Source: Amycolatopsis nigrescens CSC17Ta-90
GTDB taxonomy: Bacteria > Actinomycetota > Actinomycetes > Mycobacteriales > Pseudonocardiaceae
Assembly: GCF_000384315.1 (NCBI RefSeq)
Contig: NZ_ARVW01000001.1
Location: 5,456,157 to 5,520,156 of the forward strand
DNA: 64,000 nt
Direction: 5' to 3'
The position numbers and the translations under genes are program-made. Below the pieces are notes generated by a model. It saw only the letters and a program-made list of their open reading frames with translations. It was not told the origin of the DNA and did not search any database. Positions 8,874-17,791 of this stretch are shown here, piece after piece (within the stretch, counting starts at the first letter, position 1; every line of letters starts with the position of its first letter).

Positions 8874-8978
8874 GGCTCACACTGAGCTTCGACGTTCGAC
8901 GATGTGGTTGGCGTGAACGGAAACGTCCGTCGTCATCCGGTTACGGACGGTTTGGTGTGCTCTCACTAGGAGGAAGTC

Positions 8979-9344
8979 GTGTCCAGCAAGGCCGCTCTCT
9001 TGTTCCGCGTGGCCGCAGTCGCCGAGGCGTTCTCCTGGGCGGGTTTGCTGATCGGGATGTTCTTCAAGTACGTGCTCTCCCAAGGTGACGGCGGCGTGCC
9101 GGTGCTCGGCATGGTGCACGGCGTGGTCTTCGTCGTCTACCTGCTGGTCACCCTCGCCGTGTTCAAGCCGCTGGGCTGGCGCGGCAGGACCGTGCTGATG
9201 GCGCTGCTGTCCAGCGTTCCGCCGTTGTTCACCTGGCTGTTCGAGAAGTGGGCGCTGCGCACCGGCAAGCTCGACGGCACCGATCGGCTGTCCTACGGCG
9301 GCACCGGCCTGTTCGTCTCCCGGCAGGAGACCGTTTCCGCCTGA
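8979..9344 (+). CDS. DUF3817 small integral membrane protein
   Basis: 121 residues with three or four predicted membrane segments and the DUF3817 pattern: FRVAAVAEAFSWAGLLIGM at the N-terminus, GMVHGVVFVVYL in the middle, and VPPLFTWLFEKW near the end. The molecular function of this actinobacterial family is not known. The GTG at 8979 follows AGGAGGA (8968-8974). Its stop codon lies inside a CTGAGC microsatellite. Convergent with a MarR gene. Confidence 0.8.
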   Translation: MSSKAALLFRVAAVAEAFSWAGLLIGMFFKYVLSQGDGGVPVLGMVHGVVFVVYLLVTLAVFKPLGWRGRTVLMALLSSVPPLFTWLFEKWALRTGKLDGTDRLSYGGTGLFVSRQETVSA

Positions 9345-9364
9345 GCCTGAGCCTGAGCCTGAGG
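9341..9364. repeat. CTGAGC hexanucleotide tandem repeat
   Basis: Four tandem units of CTGAGC (last unit CTGAGG) overlap the DUF3817 stop codon at 9342-9344 and fill the gap to the convergent MarR gene. Adding or losing units would leave the stop in place. Confidence 0.7.
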
Positions 9365-9369
9365 CGTCG

Positions 9370-9870
9370 CTATTCGTTGAAGTCGCCGGCGGCCTTGCGC
9401 ACCTTGGTCAGCAGTTCGGTCAGCTGCGCGGTCTGCCTGCCGGTCAGGCCGGTGAGCCCGAAATCGATCTCGGTGACCGACTTGGTCGCCTCGGTGCGGC
9501 GCGTCCGGCCGTCCTCGGTGATCTCCACCAGTGTGGTGCGCCGGTCCGTCGGATGCGGCACGCGCTTGACCAGACCTTCCTTCTCCAGCCGGTCCACAAT
9601 GTTCGTCACGCTGGTCGGGTGCAGCTGGAGCCGCTCGCCCATCACGCGCATCGGCAGGCTCGCGTTGCGGGAGAAGGCCAGCAGCACCAGCGCTTCGTAG
9701 CGGGCGAAGGTGAGCCCGTGCGGTTTCAGCGCACCGTCCACGGCGAACTGGATGATCTGCTGGACGCGCATGATCCCGGTCACCGCGGCCATCGTGCCGG
9801 AAGGCCCGATGCGGTCCTCCCACAGCTGCGCCGCGCGGGCGATGGGGTCGAACGGCAACGGACGGTTCAT
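9370..9870 (-). CDS. MarR-family transcriptional regulator
   Basis: About 166 residues. The winged helix-turn-helix is clear: LTFARYEALVLLAF, LPMRVMGERLQLHPTSVTNIV (recognition region) and the wing KRVPHPTDRRTTLVEIT, followed by a C-terminal dimerisation helix. MarR proteins respond to small ligands. The ATG at 9870 is preferred over the GTG two codons upstream because a TAATTT -10-like element lies eight bases before it, suggesting a nearly leaderless message. Divergent from the thiamine-binding protein gene. Confidence 0.85.
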   Translation of the reverse strand: MNRPLPFDPIARAAQLWEDRIGPSGTMAAVTGIMRVQQIIQFAVDGALKPHGLTFARYEALVLLAFSRNASLPMRVMGERLQLHPTSVTNIVDRLEKEGLVKRVPHPTDRRTTLVEITEDGRTRRTEATKSVTEIDFGLTGLTGRQTAQLTELLTKVRKAAGDFNE

Positions 9871-9960
9871 GGCCACCGAAATTACCAGCGAGTATTGGAA
9901 AGCTGCGGCAGGGTGGTCACATCTTTCTCACAACGGCCGCAACGAGCACGAGGAGCAGCG

Positions 9961-10257
9961 ATGATCGTGGCATTCAGCGTCAGCCCGTCCGGCGGGGATC
10001 CGGACGGCGGGGTCAGCGAAGCGGTGTCGAAGGCGGTGCGGGTGGTCCGCGAGTCCGGCCTGCCGAACTCGACCAATGCCATGTTCACCAACGTCGAAGG
10101 CTCCTGGGACGAGGTGATGGACGTGGTCAAGCGCGCAGTGGAGGCGGCCGGGGAGGGCTCGGCCAGGGTCGGCCTGGTGCTCAAGGCCGATATCCGGCCC
10201 GGCTACGAGGGGCAGCTCGAAGCCAAGGTGGAGCGGATCGAAGAGCACCTGGCCTAG
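9961..10257 (+). CDS. MTH1187-family thiamine-binding protein
   Basis: 98 residues, the normal length for this UPF0045/MTH1187 family of small ferredoxin-like-fold proteins that bind thiamine in the cytoplasm. Characteristic stretches are MIVAFSVSPSG at the start, NAMFTNVEGSWDEVM in the middle and RVGLVLKADIRPG before the final helix. The ATG at 9961 follows GAGGAGCAG. Its role in thiamine homeostasis is family knowledge, not shown here. Confidence 0.85.
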   Translation: MIVAFSVSPSGGDPDGGVSEAVSKAVRVVRESGLPNSTNAMFTNVEGSWDEVMDVVKRAVEAAGEGSARVGLVLKADIRPGYEGQLEAKVERIEEHLA

Positions 10258-10263
10258 GGCCTG

Positions 10264-10680
10264 TCACAGCAGCGGTGGGGCGAAGGTGACCGTCCACTGC
10301 CCGCCGCTCTCCTGGACGGCCAGTGTGTAGGAGAACCGGCCGCCCGCCGCCAGCTCGCCGCTGATCGTGGCCAGCCGCGGCGCGCCGGGATCGGGGCCGA
10401 GCCGCACGTCGTTCACCTGCGCCCCCGCGTTGCGGAACCGGTCGAGATAGGCCCCGGCGAAGTCCTCGGCGTCCGAGGTCGGATAGTCGAGCACCTGCTC
10501 CAGCGCCTCCTGGTCGCCGTCGCGCAGCGCGGTGGCGAGGGTGCTCCGCAGCTCGTCCGGCGAGGCGACGCCGGGGCTGGGCTGGGTGGCGATCAGTACT
10601 GTGATCAGCACCACCCAGGCCGCGCCCACCGCGGTCACGATGAGCATCACCAGCCGCCTGCGAGTGAACAAGGTCCCCAC
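10264..10680 (-). CDS. Single-pass membrane protein with NTF2-like extracellular domain
   Basis: 138 residues. A hydrophobic segment at about residues 10-32 follows a basic N-terminus (TRRRLV), giving an Nin-Cout anchor. The rest looks like an NTF2-like or DUF4878 lipoprotein fold: [16 protein letters not shown] then alternating strands and a final GGQWTV strand. Such domains are common in actinobacterial cell-surface proteins of unknown role. Start GTG at 10680. No ligand or partner can be named. Confidence 0.6.
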   Translation of the reverse strand: MGTLFTRRRLVMLIVTAVGAAWVVLITVLIATQPSPGVASPDELRSTLATALRDGDQEALEQVLDYPTSDAEDFAGAYLDRFRNAGAQVNDVRLGPDPGAPRLATISGELAAGGRFSYTLAVQESGGQWTVTFAPPLL

Positions 10681-10773
10681 TCCGATTCCGTCTCCGCCGA
10701 TCCGGCCGTCCGCCGCTCGTCAGCGCACCCCACCGGCGGTGAAACGTCCGGTCGAACGTGCCAGGATGAAAGC

Positions 10774-11748
10774 GTGACACATCCACGCGGATCAGCAGCG
10801 AAGTCAGCAGCCATGTCCGCCGCGCTGTCCGGTGCGGTCGATTTGTCCGCGCTGAAGGCGCGGGCCGACGCGGCGAAGCAGCAGCCGGCCGCCGGCCCGC
10901 CGACCGCGGCGCCGGGCGGTGCCCAGCCACCGGGCGCCGGCACGGCGGTGCTGGACGTCAGCGAGGCCACCTTCCAGGCCGAGGTCGTCGAACGCTCCCT
11001 CAACCAGCTGGTCGTGGTCGACCTGTGGGCGGAGTGGTGCGGGCCGTGCAAGCAGCTCAGCCCGGTGCTGGAGCGCCTCGCCGCGGAGAGCAACGGCGCG
11101 TGGGTGCTGGCCAAGGTCGACGTGGACGCCAACCCGCGGATCGCCCAGCTGTTCGGGGTGCAGTCCATCCCGACCGTGGTCGCCATCGGCGGTGGGCAGC
11201 CGGTGGACGCGTTCTCCGGTGCGCTGCCGGAGCCGGAGATCCGCAAGTGGCTCGGTTCGCTGCTGGACGCGCTGCGCGACAAGCTGCCCGGCATCACCGC
11301 CGCCGAGCAGGGCGGCGACGGCGTGGAGGAGCCGGCCGAGGACCCGCGGTTCACCGAGGCCGAGGACGCCATCGAGCGCGGCGACTACCTCGCCGCTGAG
11401 GCCGCCTACCTGCGCATCCTGGAAGCGGAGCCGAACAACGAGCAGGCCAAGGCGGCGCTGACCCAGGTCCGCTTCGCCGCCCGCGCGGCCACCGTCGACC
11501 CGTCCGCGGTGCAGCGCGCCGAGGCGTCGCCGGACGATCTGGACGCGCAGCTCGCGGCGGCCGACTTCGAGGTGGCCCAGAACGCGATCGAGGACGGTTT
11601 CGCCAGGCTGGTCGCGGTCGTGCGGCGGACCGCCGGCGACGACCGCAACCGGGTGCGGGAACACCTGATCGGCCTGTTCGACCTTTTCGACCCGAGCGAC
11701 GAGCGCGTCCTCAAGGCCCGCCGCGACCTCGCCTCCGCCCTCTTTTAG
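10774..11748 (+). CDS. Thioredoxin-TPR protein, CnoX/YbbN-like
   Basis: 324 residues. After a low-complexity Ala/Pro-rich N-terminus (1-55) comes a thioredoxin domain with an intact WCGPCK active site, then a C-terminal tetratricopeptide region ([20 protein letters not shown]). This architecture is that of CnoX/YbbN, a chaperone-linked redox protein that protects and hands substrates to GroEL or DnaK. Escherichia coli CnoX lacks a complete CXXC; this protein keeps it and may be a true disulfide reductase. GTG at 10774 has CAGGAT six bases upstream and may be leaderless. Confidence 0.85.
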   Translation: MTHPRGSAAKSAAMSAALSGAVDLSALKARADAAKQQPAAGPPTAAPGGAQPPGAGTAVLDVSEATFQAEVVERSLNQLVVVDLWAEWCGPCKQLSPVLERLAAESNGAWVLAKVDVDANPRIAQLFGVQSIPTVVAIGGGQPVDAFSGALPEPEIRKWLGSLLDALRDKLPGITAAEQGGDGVEEPAEDPRFTEAEDAIERGDYLAAEAAYLRILEAEPNNEQAKAALTQVRFAARAATVDPSAVQRAEASPDDLDAQLAAADFEVAQNAIEDGFARLVAVVRRTAGDDRNRVREHLIGLFDLFDPSDERVLKARRDLASALF

Positions 11749-11802
11749 TCCGTGAAGGCCACCTTGCCTACTTTGAAGGTAGGCAAGGTGGCCTTCACGG
11801 AC
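11748..11802. terminator. 24-bp perfect hairpin, family A
   Basis: Arms 11748-11771 and 11779-11802 are perfectly complementary around TTTGAAG. The first base of the left arm is the G of the preceding TAG stop. It sits between two convergent genes and probably terminates both. Compared with the hairpin at 8721, the stem GGGC/GCCC is GGCC/GGCC, a change on both arms that keeps pairing. Confidence 0.8.
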
Positions 11803-11816
11803 GAACGTAAGGGGGC

Positions 11817-13262
11817 TTAGCCGAACTGGTCGGTGCAGGACTTGGACGTTTCCAGGTAGCCCTTGCGCATGGCGGCGACCCTGGCGAAGCCGCTGGCCAC
11901 CCGGTTGCCGTTGACGTCCGCGGCGACCAGGCTGTCCGGCCGCAGCAGGTCGGAGATGGCTTCGTCCAGGTCGCCGGGGGACAGCCGCAGCTTCTGGCCC
12001 TGCTGGGTGGTCACCTTGGCCCACGCGCCGACCAGGCAGGCCGTGCGCAGCCCCGCGTTGGTGTTGTCCAGCGAAGCGCCGACGGCCTTCTGGATGCCCT
12101 GCGTGTAGCGGGAGGCGACTTCGGCGAACACCGCGAAGTCGCCCATCCCGCCGGGATCCTCCCCGGCCATCTCGGCCTCCACGTCCACCGACCGGCCGAG
12201 CTGGGTCAGTGCCGGCAGGTCCACGGTGACCGCGTTGGTGTCCGCGCAGTAGGACGCCGGCGGGGTGCTCGGCCCGTTCGGGCAGGCGCCGCCGCCGGGC
12301 ACGATCCGCGGCGGCTGCGCGCCGGTCCCGGTGAACGAGCCGTCCAGGCTGGCCTGGAGCAGGCCGAGGGTCTGCTGGTTGATCTTGCTGTCGCCCTTTC
12401 CCTTGTCCTCCGGGTCGAACGGGACTTCGGTGATCCGCGACTGCACCTCGGCCATGTCGATCGCGGCGCAGTCCTTCGGGCCCTTTTCGAACCCGCGCTG
12501 GAAGGCGAAGGTCCGGTCGAAGGCGGAACCGTGCGCGCCGCGCTCGGTGGCGGATTCGCCGGCCTGGTCCCGGATCAGGTAGAGCGACGCGAGCACCTGG
12601 CCCAGCCCTTCGGAGGTGGAGACGCGGTAGAACTTGCTCTTGTCCTCGGCGACCCAGCGGAAGTAGCCGCCGGCGAAGCAGTCCGCCTGCTGCTCCTTCA
12701 CGATGGTCGGGGTGTTCTGGCCGATGCCGGCCTTCTCCAGCAGCCGGTACTGCACGGCGTGTCCGAACTCGTGTGCCAGCACGCCGACCACGGCCATCGG
12801 GCCGAACCGTTCGAGCAGCATCGGCAGCAGCACGCCGCGGTCCCAGGCCACCGAGTCGTCCCGGCCGCAGTAGAAGGCGTTGACCTGCTTGGCGGTGCCG
12901 CCGCAGCCGGTCTCCTGGTCCTCGCCCTTCGCGTCGTAGGACAGCAGCGACTTCACCGGCTCGAACTTCTGCCCGTCGAAGTCGGCGGGCAGGTGCTCGC
13001 TCCAGTAGTCCGACACGTCCGCGATGGTCGCCACGGCCAGCCGGTCCGGCTCGGTGTCGGTGACGTTGCGCACTTCCAGCGACGGCTTCGGCGCACCTTC
13101 CTTGAGGCCGCTCGCGAAGTGCGTGACGGGCAGGCCCGCCACGTCGCCCGGCGTCCTGGCCTCGCCCGCGGTGCTGTTGCAGGACGCGAGAAGCGCCGCG
13201 CCCAGCCCGGCCGCGACGATCTTGATCGCGATGGCCGCCCTGCCCACTGAGAACTTGTTCAC
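11817..13262 (-). CDS. Secreted zinc metallopeptidase lipoprotein
   Basis: 481 residues. A signal peptide ends in the lipobox LLASC (Cys28), so it is a lipoprotein outside the membrane. The zinc motif HEFGH is at 165-169, followed by QADCFAGGYFRW, the downstream Glu/Asp region of the YpfJ-type neutral zinc metallopeptidase family. Several cysteines (TGCGG, FYCGRDD, KDCAA, GACPNG) suggest disulfides. Substrate unknown. Convergent with the thioredoxin-TPR gene across a perfect hairpin and divergent from glycogen phosphorylase. Confidence 0.85.
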   Translation of the reverse strand: MNKFSVGRAAIAIKIVAAGLGAALLASCNSTAGEARTPGDVAGLPVTHFASGLKEGAPKPSLEVRNVTDTEPDRLAVATIADVSDYWSEHLPADFDGQKFEPVKSLLSYDAKGEDQETGCGGTAKQVNAFYCGRDDSVAWDRGVLLPMLLERFGPMAVVGVLAHEFGHAVQYRLLEKAGIGQNTPTIVKEQQADCFAGGYFRWVAEDKSKFYRVSTSEGLGQVLASLYLIRDQAGESATERGAHGSAFDRTFAFQRGFEKGPKDCAAIDMAEVQSRITEVPFDPEDKGKGDSKINQQTLGLLQASLDGSFTGTGAQPPRIVPGGGACPNGPSTPPASYCADTNAVTVDLPALTQLGRSVDVEAEMAGEDPGGMGDFAVFAEVASRYTQGIQKAVGASLDNTNAGLRTACLVGAWAKVTTQQGQKLRLSPGDLDEAISDLLRPDSLVAADVNGNRVASGFARVAAMRKGYLETSKSCTDQFG

Positions 13263-13396
13263 GCGGGCACCCTACCTATTGCGAACGGGCGATATGCGCG
13301 CCTTCGGCCAACCGGTACCACCGATCAGGTGGGTCCGGATGCCGCGTGCAGGTCACCCGGCAGTGGCTCTTGATCAGGCGGCTATCGTCGATCCGC

Positions 13397-15946
13397 ATGA
13401 GAGCAATCCGCCGGTTCACCGTCCGTGCGAGCCTGCCGGAGCCGCTCTCCGGTCTCACCGCACTGGCCACCAACCTGCGCTGGACCTGGCATCCGCCGAC
13501 CCGCGACCTGTTCGCCTCGATGGACGACGAGCTGTTCCGCCGGATCAGGGACCCGCTGCGGATGCTCACCGCGGTGCCGGCCGCCAGGCTGGAGGAGCTA
13601 GCCGGGGACGAGGAGTTCCTGGCCAGGGCTCGCGCCACCACCGAGGATCTGCACCGGTACCTGACCGAGCCCCGCTGGTACCAGCGCGGCGGCGGCGCGG
13701 ACTCCCCGGCCGCGATCGCCTACTTCAGCATGGAGTTCGGCGTGCACGAGGCACTGCCGAACTATTCCGGCGGACTCGGTGTGCTGGCCGGCGACCATCT
13801 CAAGGCCGCATCCGATCTCGGCGCCCCGATGATCGGGGTCGGCCCGCTGTACCGCGCGGGCTACTTCCGCCAGTCGCTGTCGCTGGACGGCTGGCAGGTG
13901 GAGCACTACCCGGTGATCGACCCGGCGGGGCTGCCGCTGGAGCTGCTCACCGAGGACGGCGGCGAGCCGGTGCTGGTGCGGGTGGCCATGCCGGGCGAGC
14001 GGGAGCTGCGGGCCCAGGTGTGGCAGGCGCGGGTCGGCCGGATTCCGTTGCTGCTGCTGGATACCGACATCGAGGACAACGACGAGGACCTGCGCGGGGT
14101 CACCGATCGGCTCTACGGCGGCGACGCGGACCACCGGATCCGCCAGGAGCTGCTGGCCGGGGTTGGCGGCATGCGCGCGGTGCGCCGGTACTGCGAGCTG
14201 ACCGGGCATCCGCAGCCGGAGGTGTTCCACACCAACGAAGGCCACGCCGGTTTCCTCGGCCTGGAACGGGCTCGCGAGGTCATCGCGGACTCCGGGCTCG
14301 GCTTCGACGACGTGCTCGCCGCGGTTCGCGCGGGCACCGTGTTCACCACGCACACCCCGGTTTCGGCCGGCATCGACCGGTTCCCGGTGGATCTGGTGCG
14401 GCACTACTTCGGCGACGGCAGGCTGCTGCCGGGGATCGACGTGCAGCGGGTGCTCGCGCTCGGGGCCGAGGACAACCCCGGGATGTTCAACATGGCGCAC
14501 ATGGGCCTGCGGCTGGCCCAGCGGGCGAACGGGGTGTCCGCGCTGCACGGCCGGGTGTCGCGGCGGATGTTCGCCCGGCTCTGGCCAGGGTTCGACGAGG
14601 CCGAGGTGCCGGTTTCCTCGGTCACCAACGGGGTGCACGGGCCGACCTGGGTGGCCAGGGAGATGAGCGCGCTGCTCGGCGGCCGTGACGAGGAGTGGGG
14701 GCACGACGGCGACGGCGGCCTGTCGAGCGCGCGCGCGAGGGTCAGTGACGAGCAGCTGTGGGCGCTTCGCCGTGACCTGCGGGAGAAGCTGGTCGCCGAG
14801 GTGCGGCGGCGGGTGCGCGCGGCCTGGCTGCAGCGCGGCGCGTCGGCGCTGGAGCTGGGCTGGACCGACACCGTGTTCGACCCGGACGTGCTGACCGTCG
14901 GCTTCGCCAGGCGGGTGCCGACCTACAAGCGGCTCACCCTGATGCTGCGCGACCGGGAGCGGCTGCGCGCGCTGCTGCTGGACTCCGAGCGGCCGATCCA
15001 GGTGGTGGTGGCCGGCAAGTCGCATCCCGCGGACGAGGGCGGCAAGGCGCTGATCCAGCAGATCGTCCGGTTCGTGGACGATCCCGAGGTGCGGCAGCGG
15101 ATCGTCTTCCTGCCGGACTACGACATGTCCATGGCGCGCTACCTCTACCGCGGCTGCGACGTGTGGCTGAACAACCCGACCCGACCGCTGGAGGCCTGCG
15201 GCACCTCCGGCATGAAGTCCGCGCTCAACGGCGGGCTGAACCTGTCCATCCGGGACGGCTGGTGGGACGAGTACTACGACGGCAGCAACGGCTGGGCGAT
15301 CCCCACCGCGGACGGCATCACCGACCCGCTGCGCCGCGACGACCTGGAGGCCGCGGCGCTCTACGACCTGCTCGGCCAGCAGGTGGCGCCGCTGTTCTAC
15401 GACCGCGACCCGGCCGGCGTGCCGCGGGGCTGGCTGTCCATGGTCTGGCACACCCTGGAAACGCTCGGGCCGCGAGTGCAGGCGTCCAGGATGGTGCGCG
15501 AGTACGTGGAGAACTACTACCGCCCGGCCGCCGGCATGGTCGCCGCGGCCGCATCGGACGGTTACGCGGGTGCCATGGCGCTGGCCGCGTACCGCAAGAA
15601 GGTCGACCTGTCCTGGCGGCAGGTGCGGATCTTCGACAGCGAGCTGACCGTGGAGGCCCCGCAGGCGCTGGTGGTGGGCAACGAGGTCCGGGTGCGCGCC
15701 AGGATCGACCTCGCCGGCCTCGAACCGTCCGATGTGGACGTTCAGGCGGTGGTCGGCAGGGTGGGCGACACCGACGAGCTGCAGGACCCGGTGACCGTGC
15801 CGATGCCGTGCACCGGGATCGGCGAGTTCAGCGCGGCGCTGCGGCTGCCGCACGCCGGCTCACTCGGCTACACGGTGCGCGTGCTGCCCCGGCACGACCT
15901 GCTCGCCAGCCCCGCCGAACTAGGCCGCGTCGTCCTGCCCTCGTGA
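13397..15946 (+). CDS. glgP: Alpha-glucan (glycogen) phosphorylase
   Basis: 849 residues. It has an N-terminal DUF3417 domain (LATNLRWTWHP, typical of the short actinobacterial/archaeal GT35 subfamily), then the phosphorylase core: YFSMEFGVHEALPNYSGGLG, HTNEGHAGFLGLER, and the pyridoxal phosphate site GTSGMKSALNGG with Lys607. It releases glucose-1-phosphate from glycogen or maltodextrin in the cytoplasm. The ATG at 13397 is preferred because homology starts there, with TATCGT eight bases upstream; an earlier in-frame start at 13346 has no support. The stop codon is inside a long hairpin. Confidence 0.93.
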   Translation: MRAIRRFTVRASLPEPLSGLTALATNLRWTWHPPTRDLFASMDDELFRRIRDPLRMLTAVPAARLEELAGDEEFLARARATTEDLHRYLTEPRWYQRGGGADSPAAIAYFSMEFGVHEALPNYSGGLGVLAGDHLKAASDLGAPMIGVGPLYRAGYFRQSLSLDGWQVEHYPVIDPAGLPLELLTEDGGEPVLVRVAMPGERELRAQVWQARVGRIPLLLLDTDIEDNDEDLRGVTDRLYGGDADHRIRQELLAGVGGMRAVRRYCELTGHPQPEVFHTNEGHAGFLGLERAREVIADSGLGFDDVLAAVRAGTVFTTHTPVSAGIDRFPVDLVRHYFGDGRLLPGIDVQRVLALGAEDNPGMFNMAHMGLRLAQRANGVSALHGRVSRRMFARLWPGFDEAEVPVSSVTNGVHGPTWVAREMSALLGGRDEEWGHDGDGGLSSARARVSDEQLWALRRDLREKLVAEVRRRVRAAWLQRGASALELGWTDTVFDPDVLTVGFARRVPTYKRLTLMLRDRERLRALLLDSERPIQVVVAGKSHPADEGGKALIQQIVRFVDDPEVRQRIVFLPDYDMSMARYLYRGCDVWLNNPTRPLEACGTSGMKSALNGGLNLSIRDGWWDEYYDGSNGWAIPTADGITDPLRRDDLEAAALYDLLGQQVAPLFYDRDPAGVPRGWLSMVWHTLETLGPRVQASRMVREYVENYYRPAAGMVAAAASDGYAGAMALAAYRKKVDLSWRQVRIFDSELTVEAPQALVVGNEVRVRARIDLAGLEPSDVDVQAVVGRVGDTDELQDPVTVPMPCTGIGEFSAALRLPHAGSLGYTVRVLPRHDLLASPAELGRVVLPS

Positions 15947-15983
15947 GTGAAAAGTGTTGCCCTGGCAACACTTTTCACTCACG
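15942..15983. terminator. 20-bp hairpin, family B
   Basis: Arms 15942-15961 and 15964-15983 are perfectly complementary and read CGTGAGTGAAAAGTGTTGCC on the left. The glgP stop TGA (15944-15946) is inside the left arm. It lies between convergent glgP and the Xre gene and probably terminates both. A related copy is at 28124. Confidence 0.8.
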
Positions 15984-16014
15984 ACCTCTGACCTGCGGTT
16001 TCGCGGAAATGAGT

Positions 16015-16758
16015 TCAGCGTAGGTCGCCATCGCTGTTCCCTTCAAGGTCAGGCAGGTCGGCGAGCATCTTCTCGATCAGCCGGATCGACTCTTCCGGTG
16101 ACGGTGCGATCGCGCTCAGCTGCTTGAAGACGGACTTGGCCTGTTCCACTTGTTCGAGATCATCGGTCCAGAGTGATAGCTGCTCGCGCATCACTTCGGG
16201 GCCGCCCACCATCCGGCGCAGCGCCGATTCATCGATCACTGCCTCCAGGTACAAAGGATCTTCTTTCTCGGATAAGCGCCCTTTGCGAATCCGCCGCACC
16301 GCTATCAAGTTTTCGGCGCACCCACGCGTCCAGGCTTGACGTGCACCGGTGAAGCGGGCGCGGATGTAGTCCGCGGTCTGCAGAATGCCGGGAACCGCGG
16401 TTGTGTGGAACGTGCGAGCCCGGCTTGCCTCGGTCTCCATGTCGACATAAGTGATCTGGCTTCTCGGGCCGATGTAGGGATACCACCAGGCTCGTTTTTT
16501 CGTCGCGCGGGCGAGGTCGAGCAGCTCGTCATCTCGCTGGTCGTAGAGGTCCGTCATGGTGCGGATCAGGTGCACGTCGGCCAGGGTTTCGCCGACCTCG
16601 ATGCGGTGCAGGCTGGTGCGGGTCTTGTCCAGCCTCGGCGCGGCGATGTCCAGCGTCATCCCGGCGCGCTCACGCATCTCGCGCAGCCGTCGGCCGATCT
16701 TGCGCTTGAGGTACGTAGGACTGCTCCGCCCGACCACGGTGACGACCTCCCCACTCAC
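16015..16758 (-). CDS. Xre-type regulator with a shortened DUF5753 domain
   Basis: 247 residues. The N-terminal helix-turn-helix (LREMRERAGMTLDIAAPRLD...SLHRIEVGE) is followed by the start of DUF5753 (TFHTTAVPGILQTADYIRA, LYLEAVIDESALRRMVGG). The family then normally has a beta-rich stretch with VTVQVLPF before an ending like LSPEESLRLI. Here REQLSLWTDDLEQ passes directly to AIAPSPEESIRLIEK, so about 60 residues of the middle appear to be missing in frame. Such pairs usually act with DUF397 proteins; none is adjacent. It may be functional but altered. No Shine-Dalgarno is clear before GTG 16758. Confidence 0.8.
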   Translation of the reverse strand: MSGEVVTVVGRSSPTYLKRKIGRRLREMRERAGMTLDIAAPRLDKTRTSLHRIEVGETLADVHLIRTMTDLYDQRDDELLDLARATKKRAWWYPYIGPRSQITYVDMETEASRARTFHTTAVPGILQTADYIRARFTGARQAWTRGCAENLIAVRRIRKGRLSEKEDPLYLEAVIDESALRRMVGGPEVMREQLSLWTDDLEQVEQAKSVFKQLSAIAPSPEESIRLIEKMLADLPDLEGNSDGDLR

Positions 16759-16815
16759 GGTGATCGGTTCATCATCGCACCGGAAGCGGAAGGGCCGGAA
16801 TTTCCGACCCGCGGT

Positions 16816-17208
16816 TCAGGGCACTGCGGGGGTGCCGCCGGGGCGGATGGGGAGGCCGGCGGCGGCCCAGGCGCGGAAGCCACCGGCCAGGTCGGTCGCC
16901 TTGGCGAGGCCGAGCCGTTTGAGGTCCGCGGCGGCGAGGCTGGACGCGTAGCCCTCGTTGCACACCACGACCACCGCCCGGTCCGCGCGGACCTCGGGCA
17001 GCCGGTGCTCGCCGTCCGGGTCCAGCCGCCATTCCAGGTGGATGCGCTCCACCGGTATCGAACCGGGGATCTCCCCTTCGGCGGACCGGTTGGCGAACGG
17101 CCGGATGTCCACGATCAGCGCGCCCTCGGCCTGCAGGGCCCGTGCGGTGGCGGGGTCCGCCCGGTCCAGGGTGGACCGGGCGGCGGCCAGTACGTCCTCG
17201 ATGCCCAT
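16816..17208 (-). CDS. Rhodanese-like sulfurtransferase
   Basis: 130 residues, one rhodanese domain. The active-site loop CNEGYAS holds the catalytic Cys83; LIVDIRPFANRSAEG and GGFRAW are other family landmarks. It transfers sulfane sulfur in the cytoplasm. Its ATG (17208) overlaps the last base of the cysteine dioxygenase stop (TAATG), showing tight coupling. With that enzyme it forms a cysteine-sulfur oxidation or detoxification pair controlled by a cysteine leader. Confidence 0.88.
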   Translation of the reverse strand: MGIEDVLAAARSTLDRADPATARALQAEGALIVDIRPFANRSAEGEIPGSIPVERIHLEWRLDPDGEHRLPEVRADRAVVVVCNEGYASSLAAADLKRLGLAKATDLAGGFRAWAAAGLPIRPGGTPAVP

Positions 17209-17750
17209 TAGCTGATGATCGCAGGCAGCGGCGGGATCTCGGCGGGTACGTCGGCCAGCGAGGCGTACTCGCGGGTGGCCACCAGCGGCGGCGAGTAGGC
17301 GTGCACGCTGGCCGCCGGGCCGTTGCCTGCGCCGGTCACCTGGTGCGCCCGGCCGGCGCCGAAGCCGAGCCCGTCCCCGGCCCGGTGCGTGCGGCTGCGG
17401 ATCGGCCCGCCCGCGTACCGGTACTCCTCGGCCAGTTCGCCCTGTAGCACGGTGAACGAGCCGGACGCGCCGCCGTGGTCGTGCGGTTTGGTCTGCTGGC
17501 CTGGCAGCCAGGACAGCAGCCACAGCTCCACCCCGTCGGTCAGCGCCAGCCGCGCCCACCAGCGCTGCTCCTCTTCGAAGCGCAGCAGCTCGCGCAGGCC
17601 GGTGGTGAGCTCTGCGGCCACCGTGCCGGTCAGCTCGGCCAGCTCACGGGGAGTCCACAGTAGACGTTCCGGGTGCAGCAGGTCGGCCAGCAGCGGGTCG
17701 GTGAGCTGGGGGTGGATCTCGAATTCGGGACGGGCAATGGACACGGTCAT
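17208..17750 (-). CDS. Cysteine dioxygenase
   Basis: 180 residues, a bacterial type I cysteine dioxygenase cupin. The three iron ligands are visible as KPHDH (His90, His92) and AGRAHQV (His136). The enzyme oxidises L-cysteine to cysteine sulfinate with O2 in the cytoplasm. The ATG at 17750 is fixed by AGGAG eight bases upstream; an earlier in-frame GTG would run back through the leader hairpin. First structural gene of the operon with rhodanese, preceded by a leader peptide containing adjacent cysteine codons. Confidence 0.9.
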   Translation of the reverse strand: MTVSIARPEFEIHPQLTDPLLADLLHPERLLWTPRELAELTGTVAAELTTGLRELLRFEEEQRWWARLALTDGVELWLLSWLPGQQTKPHDHGGASGSFTVLQGELAEEYRYAGGPIRSRTHRAGDGLGFGAGRAHQVTGAGNGPAASVHAYSPPLVATREYASLADVPAEIPPLPAIIS

Positions 17751-17791
17751 TGGGGGAGCTCCTGACTGAGTGCGCGGGTGAAGGGCGATCA

